From positions 16,310,631 through 16,374,630 of the forward strand of contig NC_034409.1 in the NCBI RefSeq assembly GCF_002078875.1: DNA of 64,000 nucleotides, read 5' to 3'. A program made the translations under genes and the position numbers. Numbering within the stretch: position 1 is the stretch's first letter; each line of letters opens with the position of its first letter. The stretch is from Numida meleagris (taxonomy: Eukaryota > Chordata > Aves > Galliformes > Numididae). Shown here piece after piece: positions 36,957 through 47,000 of the stretch. The notes under the pieces were generated by a model. It had not been told where the DNA came from and did no database searches. It was given only the letters and a program-made list of their open reading frames with translations.

Positions 36957-37394
36957 TTGCTCATATACTGCACCAAAAAGAGTTGACCAAAAATGTTGTC
37001 TATTGCTTTTTGTTGTCTACCTAGATCCACTAATCTCAGACTCAAAATTTGCAATATTAATACTTTGAACTGTGATTTCAAAATTGGTTTTCAATTAAAT
37101 GTTACCAATATTGGCTTACTAGCTATACATGTAAACAAACATCAAGGTCAGAATGCATCCAAATAAATCTTTATTTAAGGAAATGCTCACAAATCCATGC
37201 TTCAGGTACTTGTCCAGATCTATAAAAAGTTGTAAAACACATTTTCTAATAGATTCTGTAACCATTGCAGGAATGGAATGAGAAAGGTGAAGATGAACAT
37301 TTAATTAGTTCCCTTTAGTTTAGCAGGATCCAAAGAAATTCAGTATGTGATAGTGAAACAATTATTTGAGGTAATCCTGAGCAGATTACTTGAC

Positions 37395-37412
37395 TTTTTT
37401 TTTTTTTTTTTT
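37395..37412. repeat. Poly-T run, 18 bases
   Basis: Uninterrupted T18 followed by AAATTACAGG. No retrocopy body recognised. Confidence 0.85.
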
Positions 37413-37567
37413 AAATTACAGGAAGAATACAAATAAAAATGTACTAGAGATGAAGAAAGGAACCAAGGAACTATAGATCACTAATGATAATGAAAGGAAT
37501 CAAAGACAATGTTGTTTGAAACTACCAAAGAATGGTTATCAGTTGTTCATTGTTGATATGAAGACAT

Positions 37568-37800
37568 TGAATCATCACATGGTTAGGGTCGGAAGGCACC
37601 TTAAAGATCATCTAATTCCAAACCTGCCACGTGCAGGGATATATTCCATTACATCAGGCTGCCACCGCCCCATCTAGCCTGGCCTTGAATGCCTCCAGAG
37701 ACTGGGCATCCACAGCTTCTCTGGGCATCCTGTGCCAGTGCCTCACCACCCTCTGAGCAAGGAAGTTCTTCCTATAATCTACTATAACTTTTTTAGCCTA
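37568..37800 (-). mobile_element. CR1 LINE 3' end, short antisense copy
   Basis: On the plus strand it starts TGAATCATCACATGG and continues GGCACCTTAAAGATCATC, CCCCATCTAGCCTGGCCTTG, CCACAGCTTCTCTGGGCA and CCAGTGCCTCACCACCCTC, fading at about 37,800. This is the reverse complement of the last 230 bp or so of a CR1. It is 5'-truncated and non-coding, in the same subfamily style as 24,613-25,132. Confidence 0.9.
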
Positions 37801-38109
37801 AAATTTTGTGTAAAGAACGGGAAAGTAATTCTGCAGAAGAATTGGAGATACAGCAGATAACAGCTGAACATGGGTCAAAAACTTCATGCTTTTTAAGAAC
37901 TTTATACAACTTACAATACCTGTTTCAAACTGGGGAGGTATGAAAACCATACTTGTTTTCAGGATAAACGTATCTTGCCGGCTACACTAGTGTTTGCGTG
38001 TCCTACAAATCTGTTTTCTTTAACAGCGTGACATTATATAGACTTCTCGCTGACTTTTTGAGCTTCTATTTAGGCTTTAAAGGAGGTCCAATGAAGACCA
38101 ATAACTTCA

Positions 38110-38156
38110 GTGCCTGCCTGCCTTCCCTCCCTCCCTCCTCCCCTCTGTCTCCCTCC
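38110..38156. repeat. Polypyrimidine tract with (CCTG)n and (CCCT)n units
   Basis: TGCCTGCCTGCC is followed by CCCTCCCTCCC, then TCCCC and further CT-rich sequence. At 38,125-38,143 four C runs of three or more are separated by loops of 1, 1 and 4 bases, which on the minus strand is a canonical G-quadruplex motif. The strong strand asymmetry also makes it a triplex (H-DNA) candidate. Confidence 0.8.
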
Positions 38157-40722
38157 AGACATTTCCCTGTATCTCTCTTTCCATATTTCCACTGTTCCAT
38201 CAGTGCATGTGTTATTTACATCTATTTGTATGCTTCCAGTCAACCAAACAATCCTGACATTCTGCTTAGGGATCCTGGAAACCTGTTTTCTTTCTCGCTC
38301 ATGACTTTTCAGCCTCCTGGGCTGGAAGTAGCAAAGTCCCTGAGGAACATCTGTTGTACCTCACAAATTACTGTAGACCTCTTTCAACAAAATGAGTCCC
38401 CTAGCCCTTGATTAGCAGATCTATTAGTTGTCAGAAGCCAGGGGTCTTCATTTTACAGTGGTTTGCTTTTTTTATTAGAATTTGGGAGAAAAATATCTTA
38501 ACATTTTTAAAGCCGAGTCTCTTAAGCCTAAGTACCATGTTCCTTTTGGGATGTGGATTTAGTTCTGAACAACTCATCTGAAACAGATATTTCTGTCTTC
38601 CCCCTGAGGGATTTATTGGCAAAACTAGCCATCTATTAACATTATCCTGGGACTCTGCACAGTGAGAATAGATGCTATAAATCTTAGTTGTACAAAAGCC
38701 TAAAAGCTATAAGATTTTACTGGACAGCAAATAGAAAATTCCAATAAGTTCAGGCCTGTTTATTTTACTTAGGGTAAAAGAACATTCTGAGTGAAGCTTG
38801 ACTGGAAATGTCTTTGGAAGCAGCCAATCTGCACATCTGAAAATAACCAATTATACACACCTTGTGCTTGCACACTTTTTCTCAAATATATATGATAATT
38901 TTGCATGGGCATGCAAAATAACAGAAGCTTGTATATCTAATTAATATGTCAGTGGCCTCAGATGTAATTAGTACTAACAATAAAAGAAATGAACAAATAC
39001 TGCACTCCATTAGTAGCAACAGTCTAGAGTTTAAATTTACATTACTCACCAGGATTCATGTTCCTCAACTAACATATCAGATAGTGATTAGCTAGAGCCC
39101 AATTAGATCTGGTTACCTTTGCTGTTTTTTCCTGACTGATCTCACTAAAATTGTTACACAGCCACAGATTTGCATAAAGATAGTTAGAAATGATAGTAAA
39201 AGCAGATGTTTACTTATTCATAGACTGACAATAACTTAGTGTCCAGATGTGGCAGATTTGAGGCCCAAAAAAGAGCCTTTCACATATGCCTTTTAAATTT
39301 TGCTTTCATTAAATGTAGCATTTTCTATCCACATTGATAATGCATAATTCATTCTGGCTAGCGTCAATTGCAGCAAATATTTTTTTATTACCTACTCTCA
39401 TACCACCATGATTATTTTGAGATTTTAATATAAAATCAAATCCATTTTGAGCAGAGAAACCTAACCTTACCACGTAAGACAACTACTGGGTTTACTCTAA
39501 CTTTCTACCAGTAAAAATTTGATTAAAATTTTTGTGGCTATAAGGCTGCTTTTTATATGTTGTCATACCTATACTGAAATTCACTTATTCAAACAAGCTT
39601 TCTAGTTTAAATGTTGCCAGTTTGCAATACTGCACAGCTGTAATAACTTAATCACTTCACATCCAGAGGGGAAAAAACACACAACCTTGTAGTACATGAT
39701 AAACAATCTCTTGCACTTGGGAGCTTAATAACTTTATTTATTAAAATTCAAACCAGGACAAGGGCAAAACTGTCCTGTATCTATTCTTACTAGACAAAGT
39801 AGCCATAGAAGGAGTCCCTCTCACAGCTTCATTTTTTTAAATCTGTAGAAGTGTATTAACCTCTAAGGTATTTGTCATTTCTGTAACTAAATAAACACTT
39901 AGATGAAAACTTACTTCATTTAACAGTGTCAGTAAAACAAATTAAAATACCTTTCTAAGATTTAAGTTTTCCAGCTCTTTTAAAATACTTACTATGCAAT
40001 GAATGAAAAAACAATATATAAAAATACTATTAAAAAAAGAACCCTGAAGAACTTATTGCTCATGCAAGCTATATCTATCATGCTGCCATGTTGCTTCACT
40101 TTACCTTTTCCTATTTCTTGATCATTTGCCCTTTAATCAGAGGCAAGGAGGGCAACTGGAACTGTATAAGATAACTTGCACTTCCTGTGCAAGGTAGGCA
40201 AATAAACTACAGGACATTGATGCTGAAAGACTGTATGAACAATACCTCTTAAAACTTACGTGAATCTGAATAAAAATTTAATCTGAAAGTCAGCAAGTTA
40301 ATGTTTGGAATCTTGAAGGAACATACATCAGTTAAGCTTATAGCTCACATTAAATTTTGGAAGTGGTGTTTCTTTCTAAATAAAATTACACCATTAGCAT
40401 CCTGTAGAAATCAACTATTTTGCAACCCAAAAATGGTTTTCTTTCAATAGCTTTACTTATATTAAGTTAGCGATACTTCAAACAGCACCTTGAAATAAGA
40501 AGAAACAACAGAATGTTTTTCATTGATGAAGATCCTTGATCATTTACATGGAGAAGTGCAGAATCTGAGTTCTTTCAAACTTCTTCAAATCATTTCCAGC
40601 AAAGGTTTAGGGAAGATACATCTACTATGATAGCATAATACTTTTGATCACAACTCCATCTTATTTTCCACTGATAACAGAAGGACTGGTACACGTGGTT
40701 GAAAAATGGGAATCTGAAGAGG

Positions 40723-40746
40723 TTTTTTTTTTTTTTTTTTTTTTTT
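40723..40746. repeat. Poly-T run, 24 bases
   Basis: Uninterrupted T24, about 0.55 kb left of the RTE-like remnant. The remnant is in plus orientation, so this is not its 3' tail. Confidence 0.88.
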
Positions 40747-41276
40747 GAGGCACTCATCTCCTTGTTACAGTAGCTCTTGAAGAGCGAGACTCATTGAAGG
40801 GTCTTTGAGAATATATCCATTTCACATGGATCTTGGCTGAAGTGAAATTGACAAGATTTCTGTTGGAGGAGAAATTAATACATTAGATTCTACAGGGCAG
40901 CTAAGCAACCAGCCTAGGAGATGGAATTAACGTAGTGTGATAAATTTATTAGCAGTAAGATCGTTGGTTAGGAAACCTCTTGGAATATGAGAACCACAAG
41001 AAGAGTCCTCAGGTTAGTGGTAGAATAATCCAATCTCAAGTAGGACTTTGCCAGTAAGTATACAAAAGTTAGAAACAGGCAACAGAAAATCAGGAGGAGG
41101 AGCAGGAAAAAACATGCCACCAGGTTGATAAGAAAGAAGTGTTTGTATCTTTCAAGATAAAAAAGAATGTCCTCAAAAAAGCAAAAGAAATTGCAGGCAA
41201 GCTCTGGGGCTGCTGTGAGTGTTTGTGTAACTAAAGTAAGTGCTGACTTAACATCAATTCATTAGCAAGTGAGCAA

Positions 41277-42655
41277 GTGTCAAAAAGAATTTGTTTGGCC
41301 TCAGACGAATCAGATGAAGAGCAGGAAATTGCAACTTTTGAAAACTCTCAGCAGGAAAAGCTAAACATTTGCAAAAAAAACAAGGGAAATACTGCTATTA
41401 CCATAATTAATAAGCATAATGCATACGAACTGTCAGGGAATTACTTGCAGGAAAGGGACTTTGACAGTATTATTCTGTGTCTACCTGATCTGTCAAAGAC
41501 ATTACCTGAGGAAGAAGAAGGTTTTGGAATGACACAAAGTACAGTAGATCAGATATCCAACTTGAGAAATTAAACAGAAAATACTGAGAATATAAAGTAG
41601 AACTGCACTGCAACTTCATAGGCTTCAATGAAGCTTTTGATCATGTGTGGCAAGGAAGACTCTAGGCAGTGACGAAGACACTCAACATTAACAAAAGAAT
41701 CGTGACAACTCGCAAAATCCTTTATTACAGTGCAGGGAGTAAAGTCCTTCAAGGCAACACACTGAGTAAGTAGTTCCATATAACAGCTGGTGTAAGAAAG
41801 TAATGTCTCCTGTTGCCACATCTCTTCAATTGTTTCCCTGAACATGTTATGTCAAAAGACTCTGAAAACTTTGAAGGAGTGCTATCAGATAGCAGTGGTA
41901 ATATAGGCAATCTATCCTTTGAAGACAATCTAGATTTGATAGGAGGAATGGGAACAGGATGTGCAAATACAATGACAAAGCTGGGCAGCGCTGCAATGAT
42001 GTATGGTATGAAGATCAAGACAAAATAAAGAGCAACGTGATGACAATGAGGATTACTGACTCTGAACAAGAGGTATACATCAAAAGCAAGAAAGTTGAAT
42101 GAGTGAACTTATTCAAGTATCTCAGTACTACTACCATGAAAGACAGGAAACCTGAAACAGAAATCCAAAGAATTGCCCTCATGCTAGCAGTGCTCACAGA
42201 CCTAAATACAACCTGGAAAGACAAGAACACCCTTAGTAGATCCAAAAGAAAAAAAGAGGAAACTTAGAAATATTGTGTTCTCAAGAGCATGAACAGTGTG
42301 AAACAGGTGAAACTCAAACAGCAGAAACAGAATGAAGAATTCAAGCCTTTGAATTCAGATGTCTCTGCAGAATTCAATGGATTCCATATACAGTGCACTG
42401 AACTAACAGCTCTATTACAGAGAAGTAGGATCTGCGGTAATTGGATCCCATGAGTCTGTACTAGCAGCAGTGCAAAGAGAGAAGCTAGAAAGGTTTGGTA
42501 ATGTGACTAAAGCAAAAGGCCTAGCAAACATAATTGTGCAGGGAAAAATGAAAAGAAATGAGGAGGAGCTGTTTGTTGACAACTTGGTAAAAAGCCATCA
42601 GCAGAAGCTGGGCAGGAAAATCTCAAGCAGAAGATGTTCAAGCAGTTAAAGCCAT
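41277..42655 (+). mobile_element. Decayed RTE-like non-LTR retrotransposon, RT region
   Basis: A degenerate reverse transcriptase of non-LTR type that does not resemble CR1. In order: LPEEEEGFG and TVDQISNLR (41,502-41,570) match the 'EEQAGFR...V/DQI.NLR' block. NFIGFNEAFDHVW (41,612-41,650) is motif A, with glycine in place of the first catalytic aspartate. AGVRK-stop-CLLLPHLFN (41,786-41,830) is the GVRQGC..SP.LFN block. SFEDNLDLIGG (FEDN at 41,918-41,929) is motif C, normally FADD, with the second aspartate changed to asparagine. FKYL lies at 42,112-42,123. A RIQAFEFRCL stretch near 42,325-42,355 and REKLERFGNVTKAKGL with IIVQGK (42,425-42,545) complete the C-terminal region known from RTE/BovB-like elements. 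It carries in-frame stops (for example TGA 41,585, TAA 41,804) and at least three frame changes. The first 75 codons of the 98-codon frame at 41,277-41,573 are acidic and unplaced. The exact clade is uncertain. Confidence 0.7.
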
Positions 42656-42837
42656 CTGAAATGAAAGGAGATTGCAGTCAGCATCTCACTGTGACCCAGA
42701 CAGTCAGAGAAAAGAAAAAAGATTATCACAGAACAGAAAACAGTTATAAAACCCATCAAATACAGATCTTTTAGGAGGCCATGTCAATGTTTTATAAAGT
42801 GATAAGATTTTTTATTCTGTTTGTTCTTTTCTGTATC
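42656..42837. other. Spacer between RT remnant and GC-richer block
   Basis: AT-rich sequence, possibly the 3' untranslated part of the RTE-like element. No defined tail or target duplication was recognised. Confidence 0.35.
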
Positions 42838-44060
42838 TGTTGAAGGGGTATTTAGTCATTTCCACACGAACACTCCCTTCCCTAGTCAAAAGAAAAGATA
42901 TTTTTGCTCAGTACCTTGTTAGGGGAATAGGCCAAATCTGGCGTCTTGAGAGAGATGAAGTTACTGCAGCTACATACCCGCAGGTCCAGCCAGTAGTGAG
43001 GCTGAACATGCATTCCCTAGGTGTGCTAGGCACACACAATTACACACCTGCACGACATGTATACACGTACATACATTGAACTGCACAGATAACAGACTCT
43101 CAGAGCACTCACATGGCCACAGACAGCATCAATGGTCTCATCCTGCTCCCCTCCCTGGCTAAGCAAGATGGAGGCCTGTCAGTGATAATACACACTCATA
43201 TACACAATGTAAATCCCCTTATATCCAGGCTGAGAGGTCCAGTAGCTGTCCCTACATGCCAGTTTACCCAATTTCTGGCACTTGGACATAGGATCCCCTG
43301 AAGCCAGAGCCCTGCTTCAGCTACACAAGAACACACCCATGCACACCCATGCAGAGCTGGCTGAGACTCCCCTGGTTCCTAATAGACACCTGTGGTCTCA
43401 CAATTAGAGACACCCTCACCCCCTAGCTACCAGGACACCTAATCTATTCCCTGTCTCATCTAGTTTGTCTTTGCTGGCACGTACACGCTTTCTTGCATAC
43501 GTCCAGGACACCATCCCACATCTGCACACACACAAAACAAAGAGCCCATCACTCATGAAAAGAGTCAGAAAAGAATCTCCTCACATCTTGTAAGAAGATG
43601 GGACAGACAGTGCTGATCAGGTGTGGGGCATAGCCAGACAAGTGCACTCACCAGAAAACTATTCACAATGCAACTGGTCATTTTTATCCCTTCCTTTTCC
43701 AACACATCTTCCTCCCTAAACCACCATGATTTCTCCTCTTTACCACCTTTAGTTCCTCCACTAAACATCCCATAATAAGTCCCGTACAATCTCTTATACA
43801 TCCTAGCTTGTTCAGAACCCCAAGAAAGTGACCCCCCTCAGTCCGAAAGGTGTTCTGGTGCTCAATTGTCTCAATGGTTTTCATGCCTGGACATGCCTGG
43901 ACAATGAGGCTGAGGCTCTGCTGGGATCCCCCCTGTGTAGGATCCCTTCCTGTGAGCCCTTCATTTGGGTTCCCACTCAACTCTGTACTCTTCTGGGCTT
44001 ATGCATATGAGTCCTGAGATCCATCTGGAAGTGGCTGAGGAAGGGCATTATTTGGGCTCC
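42838..44060. mobile_element. GC-richer, CA-rich block, probably an old unidentified repeat
   Basis: About 1.2 kb differs from its surroundings: higher GC, many CACAC, CATGC and ACACGTAC words, and a local duplication (TGCCTGGACA twice at about 43,885). Frequent CA/TG next to residual CG, as in ACACGTACATAC and GGCACGTACACG, looks like CpG decay of a once methylated, CpG-rich transposable element. Several overlapping frames of 60-98 codons exist on both strands with no domain I know. I suspect an LTR-retrotransposon remnant, but I found no paired TG...CA ends or target duplication. It could also be a degraded gene fragment. The orientation is unknown. Confidence 0.4.
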
Positions 44061-47000
44061 TCCACCTGCTGTTGTCTCTCTGTGCTCCTTTTGAGTGTCT
44101 AAACAGGTTTTAATCACATAATTTAACAAATGCAATTGGCTAACCATCATATTTTGTTCCCTTCAGCTGAATAAGGTAAGAGATTGTACTCGTGACTTCT
44201 ACTTCAGTTTAATTTTGATTTTACTTTGCTATACAACCATCTACTGAAGCAGGTTGTTTTTTGTTCTATTAGAGGATGACTTTGATTCAGTTCATATTTT
44301 CTCATGCCTTTTCTTCAATAGCTATGTATCTAGCAGTAGTTTATCACTGCTGTACTAATTCTCTTTGTGCTCCCTTTCTATCAGAAGTGATACGAGCATC
44401 TTTCAGTGAAGATAGTGGAAAACTTGTGGTATAGACAAAATCCAGGTGACAGTGGAAGTGTGAAGACCTGTAACTCAACTCCTGACAAAGATGCACATCA
44501 CCTCTGGTGTTCCCAAGCTTTTCCAACTCAGTCATACCATCCTCAGGATACTTCTGAAGCTAGATGTCAGCTGGATTCAGTGTGCTGTCAAGAAAACTCT
44601 GGGACATCAGCAGCATCGCTTATATGGTATTTCTTCAACTGACCGGAAATATTTAGGTTAAATTGGCCCCTAAAGTAATCCTGATATACGTAAAAAAGAA
44701 AAAAAAAAGAGCTTTAATTAACACACAGCAGCACAAAGAATATCTATTTGAAATTCGTGTTGAATCTCTCTACCTGCTGTGCTTCATTTCAAATTTGAAT
44801 GCTCTTCCATCTTTGCACTATGCTGCACCATTCACATAGAACTCTTGGGGGAGTTCACCCAACCCACCTCCAAATCTGACTTTAAAATCTTTAGTCCCTA
44901 TCTTACATGTGAAACACACAAAATATATTATGGTTGTTTTATTTTTCCCCATTTATTCTTTGGTGAACAACTAATGATTTCTAATGAACAAGGAAGAAAT
45001 GAAGGTTAACTAATTCTCAACTAAAGGTTATGGTGAGTCACCTAAATGTGAAATATCATTAAGCTGAAAGAATGAAAGAAAGCAGAATAATTTATTTAAT
45101 TTGGACATTATTCCTTGCTTTGAATCTGCAAAAAAATATATGGTGAAATAAGACATGCCATGGACATTCTGTTATTTATTTGCAATAATTAAGAATAGAT
45201 TTTTCCCACAAAAGTGATACATTTGTTGTATGTCGAGGTTTTGTTAAAACTGAAGTTTTAGATCTAAGTCAGATTCTGACCTTGCAGTTTTTAGTTACGC
45301 TAATAGTCCTTCAGCTTCAATGCAATGTTGATGGGACTATTCACATCAATAAATATTATTCACGCATAGAAGTATGGTCCATCTTCTGGTATTTCTGCTT
45401 GTGTTGGATAAAGAGAGAAAATTCTAATTACTGAGGAATCCACAAAGTGTTTTTCCATTCCAAATCTACTGCTTCAAAATAACAACAAAAACCAACAACT
45501 AAAAAAACATAACAGAAATCAAAAAGCCCAACAAAGTGAGTCAAAAATCTGTGAGTTGTTTAGTATAGTGGGAAAGTAAGAAATCAGTAATGAGTCGCAC
45601 TTGCGATGGAAGCTGCAAGGAAAGGTTTAAGCTGAAGAGGGTAACTCACCAGAGCTGTGGGAGGCAAGAGCAAGAATAGAGTTGATCCCAAAATGCAAAA
45701 GTTAATTCCAAGAGAAAGCACAACTGTGGAAAAACACAACCAACATATTTTTCCATCTCTATGGCATTACTGACAGAGATCTAGATCCTTTTAGAACATT
45801 TTAATTTTATGTATACGCCAATAAAATGTTCCCTAGTGGAACTAATAGATTGCATCCATTTCCAAAACAATGCAACCAGTGCACCATTAACCAAGCATAT
45901 AATGAGCATTGCTGTTTCCACAGTTCATCTGCCTGTACATGATTCTGTAAAGGTCTCTTGTTTTCTTTACACGACTTCTGCGAACTTTGTAAATAATGTT
46001 TAGAGGCTTTTAAAAATTTCTTCTATGTAGATGCAGAAGCAGTAAAATGATAATACCTAATAGAGTTTTCAGAAAATGATGCAGGAGTTGCTTTTAATTT
46101 TCTTTGTTTTAAGTCTTCTCAGATGTACTGAAAAAACAAGCCCCACATATCCTATATTTTGATTTGGCTTAATGTGCTGTTAGTGGTTTATTAAACCACC
46201 AAAACTGAGGGAAATATTTTCGGTATCAATAATCACTTATAATTCTTGCAGTGGATCAGCACAAAGGATTTTAGCACATTGTAAGGAAATTTTAAGGCAA
46301 TAAGAGAATTTGAAATGTTCAATGACTTGCAGGCTGCAATTCTACCTGCAGACTTTGTTGTTGAAGAATTATTTACATGTGTATGCAGTAAAGTAGCTCT
46401 AAAATCTAGCTGTTTAACTGACTATGCAAGCTTTTTATTTCCCTTATGACATTTCTTTATCTTCTCCAAAGTTTCTCTTCCATTTAAATATGTTTTCTAT
46501 TATTTTTAAGCACACCTAAGGTTAGCTGGAAGCAGCCATGACTTAGATTTTTTCATAATATGCGATTTCTAAAAGCCTGGTGTCCCTCAGCTTCTTCTGA
46601 ATTTGAACTACATTTAAAAATAATGGTGTTAAACTTCCTTTTTGTAAATAAATAAACTTACAAAATACCATTAGCTTAACAGATTTCTTGTTGCCTGACT
46701 TGAGCTGAAGAGCTAGCGGAGATTTATTGATGTGAATAAACATACAACCAGTTTTGTATTTTCCCGTCTGATAGACGGGAAGACAGAGGTAGCAGTTATT
46801 AGCTCACATAATTGCAAGTGATGAAATTATCGGTAATTGGTCACATGCTGATCTGATGTAACAGACTTATGTGAAGTAAGGGACCACTGAGAGTCTTCCA
46901 ACTGTTCACCTGAGTGACAAAAGAATAGCTCACCCTGGTGATTACACTCATATATTCTTCCAGACGCTGGAGCATTAGCAACGAAAACACTTGTGTTCAG

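Larger units (their letters stand above)
34011..37565. other. AT-rich non-coding stretch, no gene seen
   Basis: No exon or repeat body recognised. It includes a T12 run at 34,327-34,338, a 15-bp near-tandem (TTTCACAAACCAAA twice, 34,634-34,663), a 13-bp tandem at 36,931-36,956 and a T18 run at 37,395-37,412. Confidence 0.55.
37801..41270. other. AT-rich non-coding stretch, no gene seen
   Basis: No exon recognised. It holds the C-rich tract at 38,110-38,156 and a T24 run at 40,723-40,746. A 137-codon frame at 37,998-38,411 runs through the C-rich tract (Pro/Ser-rich by composition) and is not credible as a gene. The far end, 41,040-41,270, could belong to the RTE-like remnant but carries no readable motif. 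Confidence 0.5.

Noticed and set aside
37998..38411. 137-codon plus-strand open frame
   Set aside because: It crosses the C-rich low-complexity tract, which removes stops by composition and yields Pro/Ser-rich sequence. No domain is seen.
40723..42655. T24 run as the tail of the RTE-like remnant
   Set aside because: The remnant reads in plus orientation, so its 3' tail would lie to the right as A or short repeats, not T on the left.
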